A stretch of DNA of 64,000 nt from Parvularculaceae bacterium (GCA_028284065.1 JANQSJ010000014.1:124001-188000), one strand, 5' to 3'. Positions 26,895 to 36,815 are shown, counted from the first letter of the stretch. Notes: generated by a model from the letters alone, not told the origin. Numbers and translations are program-made.

Positions 26895-28154
26895 TTGAAG
26901 CTTGCATTGATAAACGTGCGCTTTAGCCCGAATCTCGGGGACGGCGTCATCGCCGAGTGCATTGAATTCGCACTACGGGAGCGCCTTCCCGATCTAGATG
27001 TCGTCCACTGCGACCTGGCGGGACGTACGGAGTTTGGCTCTCAGTCCAGCTTTCTCAGGTCGCTAGCGATGACGGTCCTGCCGTCTGCGCCCGCTTCCAT
27101 TCGCGAAAGCGTTTACGCAAGAATGCTTGAGACCTATGTTCGGCGAAAACTTATTCCGCACTATGATGAAACCATCAACGGGTCGAACGCAGCGATATTC
27201 GGAGGTGGGCAGCTGCTTGCCGACGCGGACCTGAACTTCCCGATGAAGATCGCCGGCGCGGCGTCGATACTCCGACGACGGCACATTGCAATCGCCATAC
27301 ATGCAGTCGGGGTCGGCCGCAATTGGTCGACCCAGGGCGCTGAGCTTTTCAAGGAAGCATTCGCAGGCGCCGACGTTTCCTGGACGAGCGTCCGGGATGA
27401 TACGTCCCTCGCGCGCTGGAACAGGCATTTCCAAGGCCTAGACGTTCCCGCGCCGCGTATCAGCCTCGACCCGGCGCTTCTGGCGGCGAAAACCTATCCG
27501 GACGAAAGCGAGGCGCCGACGCCGCGTCGAAACCGGCCGCTGATCGGGCTTTGCGTAACCCATCCCAATACGCTTGAGGCGCATTTCGACGGGGTCGGCG
27601 AAGCCGCCTCCCCCGACGTTGCGTTTTACAGGGACTGCGCGCTTAAGCTGATCGAGGCGGATTACGACGTCCTCGCTTTCACCAACGGCGCGCACGACGA
27701 TGAAAAGTACCTGCACAGGTGTTTCACGGGCGGTTTTTGTAAACGCGTTGGCGAAGCCCATATCGAGGTCGCGCCGCGAAGCATAGCGCCGCGGGATCTC
27801 GTCGCCTTGATCCGCAGATGCGACGTGATCGCTTCCCACCGGCTTCATTCCTGTATTGTCGCGTATTCGTGCAAGGTGCCGAATGTTGGGATGTCGCTCA
27901 ACCGCAAGCTCGACGGCTTTTTCGATACCGTCGGGAGGAACGACTTCCTGCTCAAGAACGATGAACTCACGTCTGAAAATCTGGCCTCCGCTGTCCGCAG
28001 AGCGGTCGACTCGCCGATCCTAGACGCCAGCCACGTAGCCATCCGCGCAAGGGTCGAGCGGGATTTCGATGATCTCGCACATTCATTGAGTTCGGTTGCG
28101 CCGGATCAACGAAAAAATTCGATCGACGAGCGCCATCGAGTTGTCGGCGCTTGA
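26895..28154 (+). CDS. Polysaccharide pyruvyl transferase family protein
   Basis: A 419-residue protein of the pyruvyl transferase family (CsaB/WcaK/ExoV type). Visible blocks are NVRFSPNLGDGVIAECIE near the N-terminus, AAIFGGGQLLADADLNF, the central DPALLAAKT region and the C-terminal SHRLHSCIVAYSCKVPNVGMS, whose Arg-Leu-His is typical. These enzymes put pyruvate ketals on sugars of exopolysaccharides, adding negative charge. The start is TTG. It is the last gene of the rightward group and converges on a flippase gene across 173 bp. Confidence 0.85.
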   Translation: MKLALINVRFSPNLGDGVIAECIEFALRERLPDLDVVHCDLAGRTEFGSQSSFLRSLAMTVLPSAPASIRESVYARMLETYVRRKLIPHYDETINGSNAAIFGGGQLLADADLNFPMKIAGAASILRRRHIAIAIHAVGVGRNWSTQGAELFKEAFAGADVSWTSVRDDTSLARWNRHFQGLDVPAPRISLDPALLAAKTYPDESEAPTPRRNRPLIGLCVTHPNTLEAHFDGVGEAASPDVAFYRDCALKLIEADYDVLAFTNGAHDDEKYLHRCFTGGFCKRVGEAHIEVAPRSIAPRDLVALIRRCDVIASHRLHSCIVAYSCKVPNVGMSLNRKLDGFFDTVGRNDFLLKNDELTSENLASAVRRAVDSPILDASHVAIRARVERDFDDLAHSLSSVAPDQRKNSIDERHRVVGA

Positions 28155-28327
28155 ACGCCGTCCCAACGCACGCGCGGACGTTCGCTCGACAAAATCAGCG
28201 TGGAAGTCCCCCTGAAGAGAGCGGCGGCGACGCGGCAAAGCGTCGAACGCTGACCGGTTTCACGCGGCAATACGCACAACCAAAAGATTAGGGCAGTTTG
28301 TCTACCTTCACTCAGGTGCAAGCCACT

Positions 28328-29806
28328 TCAGTCTAGGTGAAAAATCAATCTCAGGAACGACGGTCTGACAATAAGCACTGTCAAGACATACGCCAGGAAG
28401 CCGGCCGCTATTTTGATAAGAAGCTGAAGCGGCTCATTGAGGTCGGTCTCCATCAGTAGTCTGCTTGCGAAGAATACCGCCGCCGTGAGCGCGATGACCC
28501 CGGTGTAAATTGGAGCGGATACTTTAAGGGCGTGAAGCCACGGCGCAGACGCATGGCGCGTTTGCATCCAGATCGAAATAAAAGACGTGACAATTGCCGA
28601 CGCAAGGCCGGCCGCCGCCGCGTACGCAAATCCAAACGGAGAGAGAACGCCGAACGCGATGATCGTTATGATAGCGTTCGCCTGCGCGACGCGCTGAGCG
28701 GCGCGTTGCGCGCCAACGCCTTGGAGGACCGGGCGGTCGAGGAGCGTCGGCAACCGAAAAGCCGCAGCAATGGCGAAGAGCGATAACGGAAGAGCCGCCG
28801 GCAGAAGCTTTTCGCCGAACGATACCACAATGAGTTCCTGAGGGAGCAAGGCGACAAGCGCGAAGATGGGGGCTGCGAAAAGACCCATCAGCGGCGCAAT
28901 CGACTTCACTTCCTCACCGATACGCCTGCGCGCCTCCTCAACTGAGATCGCGTCTAGGGCGGCGCGTTGGAATGCGACCCGGGAGAACAATCGCAGCGGT
29001 TCGAAGACCATTTCCGCCAGGAAGGCGACGCTTCTCTGCGCAAGATATATGTAAGCCGCATTGGATAGGCCGAGGATCGGGGCGACAATCAATACCGGAG
29101 CGAGCGATGCGCCGTCCTTGACGACATTTCGAGCGACCTCGGGACCGACCGCCATAAAAGCTCTTCGAGCGGGGAGCCCGGAAGGAGTCAGCCTGAATGT
29201 AAAGCGAACGACAAAGAGCGCGCCGGCGAGTATCAGAACTTGCGTCACTAGTTCAGCGAGACCAAGCGCGACGACGCCCCAACCTGCGTAGAGGCCGGCT
29301 AAACCCGCCGCCAAACCAAGAATCTCTCCGGTGAGCGCGGCGACGCCATGGCCGCGCTCCGCCCCTCGCCTCAGCGCCAGTCCGTGGAGCGTTTGCAATA
29401 ACGGGGCGAGAGCCAGGGCGGCGGAATAACACAGAAGCAGAAGTGTTATTTTTGGCGAATCAAAAAAAGCCCCACTTGAATATGCCATGATTAGGCCAAG
29501 TAGACCTATCGTGTAGCCGAGCACTATAGAAGACGTAATCACCGAACTTACCGGAGCCGGCGATGATCCTTCCTGCAACGCCAGGTCGCGCCACCCGGCT
29601 TGCGCGCATAGCCCCGAGAGCCTGTAAAGCGCTATGGCGACTACGAACAGGCCAACTTCGGACGGCGCCAACAGGCGCGCGGCGACGAAAAGCAAGGCTA
29701 ATTGCGCCGCGCTCCTGAAAAGCCGCGGCGCGAACAGCGGCAGTCTGCCCCGCAGAATCTCCCAGCCGGCCGCCGCCGGGCGCCGCGTTGATGCATTGGT
29801 CGCCAA
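28328..29806 (-). CDS. Wzx-like oligosaccharide flippase (copy 1)
   Basis: A 492-residue multi-helix membrane protein of the MOP superfamily with 12-14 predicted helices. The opening SAAQLALLFVAARLLAPSEVGLFVVAIALYRL matches the flippase N-terminal fold. It would move the finished lipid-linked repeat unit across the inner membrane. The other flippase, at 36816-38333, has a clearly different sequence. Two flippases in one locus suggest either two repeat units or a composite locus. It is divergent from the GT2 gene across 228 bp. Confidence 0.82.
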   Translation of the reverse strand: MATNASTRRPAAAGWEILRGRLPLFAPRLFRSAAQLALLFVAARLLAPSEVGLFVVAIALYRLSGLCAQAGWRDLALQEGSSPAPVSSVITSSIVLGYTIGLLGLIMAYSSGAFFDSPKITLLLLCYSAALALAPLLQTLHGLALRRGAERGHGVAALTGEILGLAAGLAGLYAGWGVVALGLAELVTQVLILAGALFVVRFTFRLTPSGLPARRAFMAVGPEVARNVVKDGASLAPVLIVAPILGLSNAAYIYLAQRSVAFLAEMVFEPLRLFSRVAFQRAALDAISVEEARRRIGEEVKSIAPLMGLFAAPIFALVALLPQELIVVSFGEKLLPAALPLSLFAIAAAFRLPTLLDRPVLQGVGAQRAAQRVAQANAIITIIAFGVLSPFGFAYAAAAGLASAIVTSFISIWMQTRHASAPWLHALKVSAPIYTGVIALTAAVFFASRLLMETDLNEPLQLLIKIAAGFLAYVLTVLIVRPSFLRLIFHLD

Positions 29807-30034
29807 AGCCTCGGTAAACCCTCTGTGGTTGCAAACGCTTGCCTACCGCATCTTATCGCGGTTTGACGATCCTTAAACGGTTTCCCATCGGAATATCGCA
29901 AGGCCGCGCACGAATTTTCCGCCACGCGCAGGCGGCGGCGCCTGTCTCGAAGCGCTTCGAAGCATCTGGTTGACCTCCGTGCGCTCGCAAAGGAAAAGAC
30001 ACTGTATGACCAAAAACTGGGGAGTTGGTCCGTT
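29807..30034. promoter_or_regulatory. Divergent promoter region, flippase / GT2
   Basis: Both neighbouring genes start here and point away from each other, so promoters for both must lie in these 228 bases. I cannot pick reliable -35 and -10 boxes or an operator by eye. Confidence 0.35.
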
Positions 30035-30907
30035 ATGGCCCGTATCGCCGTCATCATCGCCAGCCTTGGGCGTCCGGACGTGCTGTCCGAGCATGTCACC
30101 CGTCTCCTACGCCAAACGAGACCGCCCGACCGGATTATCGTTTGCGTTACGACGCCTGAGGATGCTCCTATCGCCGACTCAGGTCCGTCGGTGCAGGTCA
30201 TTATTTCTCCAAAGGGATCGTGCCCACAACGTAACGCCGGCCTGAGGGAAATCGGCGACGATGCCGATTTGATCGCTTTCTTCGACGATGATTTCGTCGA
30301 ATGCGCGGACTACCTTGAGCGTCTTGAGACCTTTTTCTCAATGCATCCTGAGATATCGGGCGCATCCGGCCTTGTATTGCGGGACGGCGTAACCGGCCCG
30401 GGCCTTACGTTTACCGATGCCGATGAAGCGATCGAGGCGCACATCCCAACAAGCGTGCAGAGCGCCGCAAAGGCGCCCTGCAATAGCCTTTACGGCGCGA
30501 ACATGATTTTTCGCGCAGCGGCCGTCGACGGCGTAGAATTTGACGAAAACCTTCCACTTTACGGATGGCTTGAAGATGTCGACTTTTCTGCGCGAGCAGG
30601 CGAGTGGGGACCGCTAGTAAACACGGACGCATTCTTCGGCGTGCATCTGGGGGCGAAGGGCGGGCGAACCTCTGGAATTAGGTTTGGCTATTCGCAAATC
30701 GTCAATCCCCTTTATTTGCGGCGCAAGGGAACAATTACGCTGCCCCATGCCGCCCACAACGTAGGGCGCAATCTGCTTGCGAACCACCTGAAAGCCCTGC
30801 GGCCCGAGCCCTATATCGATCGCTGGGGACGAGTGAAGGGCAACTGGCTCGGCATTAAGGACATCGTTTTTGGCAAGGCTGATCCCGCGCGCATCCTTTC
30901 CCTATAA
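30035..30907 (+). CDS. GT2-family glycosyltransferase
   Basis: A 290-residue GT-A-fold transferase. It opens with MARIAVIIASLGRPDVLSEH, has RNAGLREIGDDADLIAFFDDDF with the metal-binding DxD-type cluster, and a DFSARAGEWGP segment near residue 185 in place of the catalytic-base region. A distal GAKGGRTSGIRFGY motif marks a bacterial exopolysaccharide subgroup. It probably adds a repeat-unit sugar. Its last 6 bases overlap the 3' end of the convergent GT4 gene. Confidence 0.85.
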   Translation: MARIAVIIASLGRPDVLSEHVTRLLRQTRPPDRIIVCVTTPEDAPIADSGPSVQVIISPKGSCPQRNAGLREIGDDADLIAFFDDDFVECADYLERLETFFSMHPEISGASGLVLRDGVTGPGLTFTDADEAIEAHIPTSVQSAAKAPCNSLYGANMIFRAAAVDGVEFDENLPLYGWLEDVDFSARAGEWGPLVNTDAFFGVHLGAKGGRTSGIRFGYSQIVNPLYLRRKGTITLPHAAHNVGRNLLANHLKALRPEPYIDRWGRVKGNWLGIKDIVFGKADPARILSL

Positions 30908-32143
30908 CCGCCGCGCGGTCTCTTCGAACAGCGCCAGATGCGCATTGACCCAGTCGCGCTCCGACTGTGAGATTACGCTGGCTGAGGTCTTCGCGGCGAG
31001 GCTCATCGCCTTTACCTTTGCGTCGTCAGCCAACCAATCTTTCAAAACGCCGGCGAATTCGTCGAGGTCGTCGACATTGCATCGCGCGCCCATCCCGTGC
31101 GCCTCTATCGCCTCACCGATAAGGCTAGACCGGGACGTCAGCACCGGCACGCCGGCCTTCAACGCCTCCGCAGCCACAAGGCCAAAAGACTCGAGGCATC
31201 TGCTGGGCATCACGAGAAAGCGCGCTTCTTTCATCGCCTGCGCGATCTCTTCCTGCGTCGACCAGCCATCGAGCCGCGCATTTGGCGAGATCTTTCGAAC
31301 GTCGTCTTCGGCGTCCCCCGCGCCGACGAAGCGTACGGAAACGCCTAGTCTTTCCGCCGCCGTCGCCAGCAAGTCGACGCCCTTGTCTTTTGTTATCCTG
31401 CCGACGAAAAGAATCTGCGCATTTTCTTCCGCGAGAACGCGTTTCTCAAAATGCTCTGCAGACGGATTTGATATTATGACGATCGACGATTCCGGCACGC
31501 CCCCGCGGGCGAGAAGTGGGATCATCCCATCTTGAATAACGACAACGCGATACGGAAATGGACCAACATACAGCTTGCTATTGAGAATGGACTGTCGAGC
31601 CATACGCCAAATCTTATGGGCATACGATTTTTTGTCGCAATGAGTCTTGATGCACTGGATCGACATTGGCTTCAGCGAGCAAACTTCGGACGTTGGAAAG
31701 ATCGTATAGACGCCGTTTGGGCATGTCAGGAAGAAGTCATGAGCTGTCAGAATAGTCCGATCCGCAACGGATGCGAGAGCGTCAAAGATCGATGGCGAAA
31801 ACACCTGCGCCCACCCATGGACGTGATAAACGACGCCCGGGCCATCTAAATCGCGGATAACATCCGTAAGAAGACGGTATGCCGCTGCGTTATGCAAGCC
31901 ATCGATAAGCGCTTTCTTCGACGCGAGAAGTCGCTCGCCGCCTAACGGAATGATGTCGACGCCCGCGTGGCGGAGCTGGTCGCTTTCCCCGTCATCGCCA
32001 GTAACGAAGGTCACGGCTACGCCTTGCGCCGACACCGCGCCCGCCAATTGCACCGCAAGCTGCGTCGCGCCGCCTTTCGGAACAGAGCTGTCGTTTATTA
32101 CGACAAGACGTTTGAGGTCGCGCAGGTCTGGGAACGTCAACAT
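30902..32143 (-). CDS. GT4-family glycosyltransferase
   Basis: A 413-residue GT-B-fold transferase. The N-terminal acceptor domain has NDSSVPKGGATQLAVQLAGA and VVYHVHGWAQVFSP. The central HDFFLTCPNGVYTIFP with a nearby cysteine group (VCSLKPMSIQCIKTHCDKKS) is typical of one GT4 subgroup. The donor domain shows ILFVGRITKDKGVDLL, VRFVGAGDAEDDV and MPSRCLESFGLVAAEALKAGVPV. It is the last gene in a leftward row (polymerase, GH16, esterase, GT4) and meets the GT2 gene tail to tail with a 6-bp overlap. Confidence 0.86.
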   Translation of the reverse strand: MLTFPDLRDLKRLVVINDSSVPKGGATQLAVQLAGAVSAQGVAVTFVTGDDGESDQLRHAGVDIIPLGGERLLASKKALIDGLHNAAAYRLLTDVIRDLDGPGVVYHVHGWAQVFSPSIFDALASVADRTILTAHDFFLTCPNGVYTIFPTSEVCSLKPMSIQCIKTHCDKKSYAHKIWRMARQSILNSKLYVGPFPYRVVVIQDGMIPLLARGGVPESSIVIISNPSAEHFEKRVLAEENAQILFVGRITKDKGVDLLATAAERLGVSVRFVGAGDAEDDVRKISPNARLDGWSTQEEIAQAMKEARFLVMPSRCLESFGLVAAEALKAGVPVLTSRSSLIGEAIEAHGMGARCNVDDLDEFAGVLKDWLADDAKVKAMSLAAKTSASVISQSERDWVNAHLALFEETARRL

Positions 32144-32447
32144 TACAAGGCAGTGGAGTCAGTCCTGAAGCCTGGCGCTGTCAAGTGTCGTAGGACTCGA
32201 TTTGCGTAAATCCGCTCCGCTGCGTAAAGCCGGCATCGCTCGAGTCTTGGCAGTATATTCCAAACACTGTGTTTCTTGAAAAGGTGGCGCATGAGTTTAT
32301 TCCGCCAATGCGGCCAACCGATTCCATGCCGCTGAATGCGCTGTCGACAACGTTCGCGCTAGAAATTCAGAAAGCCTATGGGTCTCCTCGCGCCAAATAG
32401 CGGTTCGTTCTCTCCTCGAGGACTTTTTCAAGCCGAGGGGTGTTCCA
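32144..32447. other. Intergenic stretch upstream of the GT4 gene
   Basis: The stretch is bounded by the esterase stop and the GT4 start, both leftward. No open frame here has family features. The size leaves room for a separate promoter for the GT4 gene, but no boxes or hairpin stand out. Confidence 0.3.
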
Positions 32448-33422
32448 TCATTGACGAGCCCGCTCCACCTCCATTTCGTATAAGCTATCCGCCATTTGCC
32501 GACCAAGGTCTATGTTGGCATTTGAATCGAGATGCCAGCCATCTTTCAGGAATTTATATCCGTCTGTCGTTAGCAATTTGGCGTGCGGATCCTGCTTCGC
32601 AAAGGCGGCCTGCGCGTCCCGTACGATATCGACGTGATCCATCAACTTGCCGTCTTCCGCCATTCCGGAATCAGAGACCTGAACGATGACTGCGGGAAGG
32701 TCATCGGTCCGTAATGCCGCGCGGAGCAAATCAATAAAACGCTTTAGCCTGGCGCCATATCCGTTCGCCGTGGAGACCGTGTGGGCGGCGTCGCCCTCGC
32801 CCTGAAACCAGACGATTCCCGTCGGAATAAGCGTATCACGCACTCCATCGCCGTCCACATCGCCAGCTGACATGGCGTATTCGATTGCGGCGAGGAGATG
32901 GTCATACTGACTGACGGCATTTCCGCTAAAATAGTCGGGACTCCAGGTTCCGCCCGGGGCCGCGCCCGGCCTCAACGCAGTGCCGCCGCGAGCATATTTC
33001 AGTATCGCTATATCTCCGTCCCCATTGAGTTTTGACATTTGTTCGCCGAACGTCAGCTCAGGCCCAAATAACTTCGTATACTGATTTCCAGTGAAGTCCG
33101 CGTGAAAACCTGCGCCGTGACCGGGCCTCAAGCGCGCCCAAACGCCCCGCCCGTCGACGGGGGCGTTGTGGTTTCCGGAACTGCCATGAAAAATGTAAAC
33201 GCCCGACTGTTCCCCCTTTAGCTCATCGGGGAGTAAAGACACGTCGCCCAATCCGCCCATGTTGGATTGGCCGCCCAGGAAATAGAGCTTGAAGGTCTTT
33301 CCCTCGGCGCCGCTTTGCCGGTTTGCGCTTTCCGCCGCATGCGCGAGCGACCACAACGAAAGCGGAAACAACAGCAGCGCCGCGATTAAAACAAAAAGCA
33401 GGTAGCCTGCCGTTCTCGCCAT
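32448..33422 (-). CDS. Exported SGNH carbohydrate esterase (sialate-O-acetylesterase family)
   Basis: A 324-residue exported or membrane-anchored esterase. The start MARTAGYLLFVLIAALLL gives a signal or anchor helix; the longer open frame does not. The nucleophile block FLGGQSNMGG, the central WFQGEGDAA and the C-terminal DGWHLDSNANIDLG supply the Ser, Gly/Asn and Asp-His of SGNH/CE6-type acetylesterases. It likely removes or moves acetyl groups on the exopolysaccharide in the periplasm. It follows the GH16 gene on the same strand after about 300 bp. Confidence 0.83.
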   Translation of the reverse strand: MARTAGYLLFVLIAALLLFPLSLWSLAHAAESANRQSGAEGKTFKLYFLGGQSNMGGLGDVSLLPDELKGEQSGVYIFHGSSGNHNAPVDGRGVWARLRPGHGAGFHADFTGNQYTKLFGPELTFGEQMSKLNGDGDIAILKYARGGTALRPGAAPGGTWSPDYFSGNAVSQYDHLLAAIEYAMSAGDVDGDGVRDTLIPTGIVWFQGEGDAAHTVSTANGYGARLKRFIDLLRAALRTDDLPAVIVQVSDSGMAEDGKLMDHVDIVRDAQAAFAKQDPHAKLLTTDGYKFLKDGWHLDSNANIDLGRQMADSLYEMEVERARQ

Positions 33423-33724
33423 TGTGTTCCCCCGAACTCGCCGACCGGCCGTCGATCCCCAGCACTTTTCCATTCTAGGCCAATCCTGATTCGCAGGCCA
33501 GACCGGCGGCCGAAGACCGCTCATCAGTCCCGGACGCGTCAGCAACCCGCGAAAGCATCGCCGCCGCTTCAATCAGAACCGGTTCCGCATTTGAGATCTT
33601 TTTCTCCGCGCCTTCCAGGCGCCGGGCCATTCAGCCCGCCGCTCTCCCCCGCGGGGCGGTTCGGTCGCGACGCTGATGCTGGCGTGTTTCGCGCACACGA
33701 AAACCCCTAATACTAGAGAACACA
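33423..33724. other. Intergenic stretch upstream of the esterase gene
   Basis: About 300 bases between the second GH16 gene and the esterase, both leftward. Frames here read like non-coding sequence. It may hold the esterase promoter; no specific site can be supported. Confidence 0.3.
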
Positions 33725-34612
33725 TTAGCTTCTTTCAGCGTTGCGCCTTTTGTAGGCGCGAACATAGTCGACATACATGAAAGCGCGATCGGGGGTTGAG
33801 GCGGAAATGTCGTCCTCGTCCATCGCAAGGTTCAGCAGCAGATGCATCGGCTGGTTGAAGTGCGCGCTCGTCGGCGTCCTCCAGACTTCCTTCCGATTGA
33901 AATAGAATACGATGTCGTCGACCTCGACGCTGACGCCGAAGGTATTGAAGCCGCGGTAAAGAACGCCAGGCTCAATCTGATGGACTTCAAAGGCCAGGAC
34001 GCGGGAAACCTCATCGGCTTTTGGGTGAACGTGGATCGTGGTCGAAAAGGAACCAGGGCGTGCGCCATGATGCTCAAAGACGTCAATTTCCGCGGTGTAC
34101 CTACCCCTGTCGACGCCGACGAGCCAGAAGGCCGGCCAAAAACCGCGGCCGCGCGGCAGCATCGCCCTAATCTCAAAATACCCGAACTGTTGCGCAAATC
34201 CCTCCCCACACGAATTATAGCTGGAGAGAAGCCCTGAAGCCCACTCGCCGCTCTCCTCCTGTCGCGCCTCAATTCGCAGAAGGCCATGGCGCGTAAGGAA
34301 GGGAAACCCGTCCTCCGGATCGGCAAATCGCGCCCCGCCGAAATCTCCGCGCCACGGCGTATGAGCGATCCAGCGCGTAGTGCAATCCCAGGCGGACACA
34401 TCAAGCTTGCGGCGAAAATCCTCGTCGAATGTCAATTCAAAGTCTGCAAGCTCAATGTCGGCATCAGTCGGGGTTAAAGAAGCGTCTTTATTTTCTGGAA
34501 ACGGAATATCTGTGTAGGCGCTTTCCGGATCGCAACCGATGCAAACGACCGCCGCCAGAAAGGCTAAACCCCGCGGCAGATTTGAAAGAAAATGCGTCAT
34601 TCTCCCAGCCAC
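33725..34612 (-). CDS. GH16-family glycoside hydrolase lipoprotein (copy B)
   Basis: A 295-residue paralogue of the GH16 protein at 18550-19422. A lipobox (CIGC) gives a lipoprotein; the start may be four codons further in. The catalytic ExDxxE is intact as AEIDVFEHH, with Glu175, Asp177 and Glu180 in the same numbering as copy A. It shares long blocks with copy A (RWIAHTPWRGDFGGARF, GFWPAFWLVGVDRGRYT, FMYVDYVRAYKRR). Two lipoprotein glycosidases of the same subgroup in one locus suggest tuned trimming of the polymer. It lies between the Wzy-like polymerase and esterase genes. Confidence 0.87.
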   Translation of the reverse strand: MAGRMTHFLSNLPRGLAFLAAVVCIGCDPESAYTDIPFPENKDASLTPTDADIELADFELTFDEDFRRKLDVSAWDCTTRWIAHTPWRGDFGGARFADPEDGFPFLTRHGLLRIEARQEESGEWASGLLSSYNSCGEGFAQQFGYFEIRAMLPRGRGFWPAFWLVGVDRGRYTAEIDVFEHHGARPGSFSTTIHVHPKADEVSRVLAFEVHQIEPGVLYRGFNTFGVSVEVDDIVFYFNRKEVWRTPTSAHFNQPMHLLLNLAMDEDDISASTPDRAFMYVDYVRAYKRRNAERS

Positions 34613-34781
34613 CCCTATTTCCCGGCCACTCCTATCGCGTCATGACGGCAAGGCGGATCGCCAAACTGCCCCTGCAAGACGAGGAGCCGATAGAAGGTAG
34701 GCGCGTGGCTTCGCAAACCTCCATAACGTCAAGCGCGAACGTCTCCGGCCCCACAACCTGGCGAAAGATCAATGCCCGTTC

Positions 34782-36269
34782 CTATGACGTCGTTCCCGGC
34801 CCTAAGAATACGCGGCCCCTGGCGGGAAAATGCCCACGCAGCGAGAGTCCGCTGGTGGGCGCAATATCGAAATCGGCGCTGCGCCGCGCCGCGGGCAGAT
34901 ACGCGGCGGTCGCCAACGACGCGAACACAATGAAGATCAGTCCGGGATCGATGAGGCCGCCGGAAACGATCTGGGCGACAAGCACTGCGAGCGCGGCGGC
35001 TCTCGCAGCGGTGAAGATCCGTCGAGAGTATGCGACATGACCCAAATCTTCGCTCGCCGGTTTTCGAGGCCAAACGCGAAGGAACGACATAAACAGAAAG
35101 GCGACATAAAGTCCGGCGCCGAGAACGCCCACATTGCCAGGCAACACGGTCAGCAGACTTGAGGCGCGGGCGCTGCCAAGACCAACGCCGAGCCCATTTG
35201 TATCTATGACATTTTGCAGGCTCTGCGCGTTCCACGTCATCCGCTCAACGCCCGAATCTGAAGCAAGCTTTGTGCTGAACAACCTTTCATACACCGTCAT
35301 CCCGAAAGCCTGGATTGGCTCCGCCAACAACAACGCTATGGCCGCGGCGACCAACACGCCCACAAACAGCAGAGCCGTAACCTGGTCGGAGGCGATGCCA
35401 CGCCGAACAATATGATAAATCGAATGCAAGCCCCAAAAGCCGATCAATATGATGATGGTCGCGTAGGCGGTTGAAGAAAGCGACATTGCGGCCTGCGCCA
35501 GAAGGGCGAGGCTGGCGATAAAGTACCAAAGTCCGCGTGTCTGCATGAACCTCACAAAGTTCCACGCGAAGATCGAACTGGTGAGAACCCCAAACGCTGA
35601 CGGTTCGGCATATGATCCGATGAGGCGCGGCGCGCCTGCAACTTGGTGATGGTCGAGGATTGCGTAGTTCGCCGTTCGGACGAAATCGAGGACCGCGCCG
35701 ACGGGCGCGAAATTCGGCGCGGCGCTCAGAAGTCCAAAGAAGATGTGGACGCCTGTCAGGACATTAACCGCGTGCGTCGCGCGACGTAATCCGCCGCGCC
35801 TTGAAAAGAGAAAAGCCGCAACCGCGAACAGGATACTGTTCGCGATGATATAGATTGATTGGCTGATGTTGCCGCTCGTAGGCTGCAAGGAGGAAAGAAA
35901 TATCCTTCCCTCGGTGTTTCGCTCCATCGAAAAAACCGCAACTTCGCCCTGGAATAACCGCGGCATCATGAACGCCGAAAACACAGCATAAAGAGCAAAT
36001 AAAAGAAGCAATATGACCGCGGGCTTTTCCGCGCCCCATTCCAGCGCATGCAGTGCTGCCTTAGGCCGCAGCGCAACCCCAAGGACCATCGCGCCGATCA
36101 GGAAGTGGGCGGCGATAATGCTCATGCCGCCGACAGCCGGCAAATTGATGATTGCAGCTGTCTGAAGGGGAAGAAAAATGGCGAAGACCGGCAAGCCGAG
36201 TTGATTTGGCCTTGCGATAATCAACGCGGCCGCCAGAAGACACGGAAGCGCTATCGGCGCAAATTCCAT
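34782..36269 (-). CDS. Wzy/O-antigen-ligase-like polysaccharide polymerase
   Basis: A 495-residue membrane protein with about a dozen hydrophobic helices and a large periplasmic loop in the second half (about residues 225-375). The chosen start MEFAPIALPCLLAAAL begins at the first helix; the longer frame adds 97 polar residues without support. The pattern fits the Wzy/WaaL superfamily, which joins repeat units in the periplasm. The enzyme is weakly conserved, so the assignment rests on topology and on the surrounding flippases, co-polymerase and glycosyltransferases. It faces a flippase gene across 546 bp. Confidence 0.75.
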   Translation of the reverse strand: MEFAPIALPCLLAAALIIARPNQLGLPVFAIFLPLQTAAIINLPAVGGMSIIAAHFLIGAMVLGVALRPKAALHALEWGAEKPAVILLLLFALYAVFSAFMMPRLFQGEVAVFSMERNTEGRIFLSSLQPTSGNISQSIYIIANSILFAVAAFLFSRRGGLRRATHAVNVLTGVHIFFGLLSAAPNFAPVGAVLDFVRTANYAILDHHQVAGAPRLIGSYAEPSAFGVLTSSIFAWNFVRFMQTRGLWYFIASLALLAQAAMSLSSTAYATIIILIGFWGLHSIYHIVRRGIASDQVTALLFVGVLVAAAIALLLAEPIQAFGMTVYERLFSTKLASDSGVERMTWNAQSLQNVIDTNGLGVGLGSARASSLLTVLPGNVGVLGAGLYVAFLFMSFLRVWPRKPASEDLGHVAYSRRIFTAARAAALAVLVAQIVSGGLIDPGLIFIVFASLATAAYLPAARRSADFDIAPTSGLSLRGHFPARGRVFLGPGTTS

Positions 36270-36815
36270 CGTTTCCCCCGCAGCACTCCGCCGCCTGCAA
36301 TCTGACCATATTAGGATAGAAGAATAAGCTCGGCCTTGCCATAGCAGTGCGACAAATGGCTGGCGCGCCTGCGCCGATGGCCTTTGATCGGATTTCCGGC
36401 TTCCTTTCAATGGAGATTTCCTAGAGCGCCCGAGGCGTTGAATGAATCGGAAAAAGGTCGGCTCGGACGCGCTAGTCGATGCGGATGGGACGCCGATGTC
36501 GCCCCTTCGGAAGCTCCACGCGCACTTGCGCCACAAGGCGCCGCTGCGAGACTCTATCAAGACCTAGCATTTGGCCGCTTGGCGTCGGGGCGCTGACGCC
36601 CCCGCTCCAGCGACGCGATTCACTCATTAGTGGAATTTCCCGGCCATAGATTGCGGAATTGGAGAAAGTGTCGGCAGGTTGATAGTCTTCCCCCCTACGA
36701 TGCAATAAACCCCAATCGCCGAGCGACGACGGTCATGTGGATGGCAGGCAAGGGGATGCAAGCCCGTTATCGGCAACCCCTCTATACAAGAACGATGCGG
36801 CGAGGCCCCCAGCGA
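36270..36815. other. Divergent intergenic region with a palindromic element
   Basis: The stretch separates the leftward polymerase and rightward flippase genes. It holds an imperfect inverted repeat at 36421-36475 and must contain both promoters. Frames that enter it from either side are extensions of the true genes and lack conserved residues. Confidence 0.45.
36421..36475. repeat. Palindromic intergenic element (CTAGAGCG type)
   Basis: Arms CTAGAGCGCCCGAG (36421-36434) and CTCGGACGCGCTAG (36462-36475) pair with two mismatches around a core holding TGAATGAATCGGAA. It resembles alphaproteobacterial intergenic palindromes with TCTAGAG ends and an AATC-rich core. A related element is at 46846-46955. 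Confidence 0.6.
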
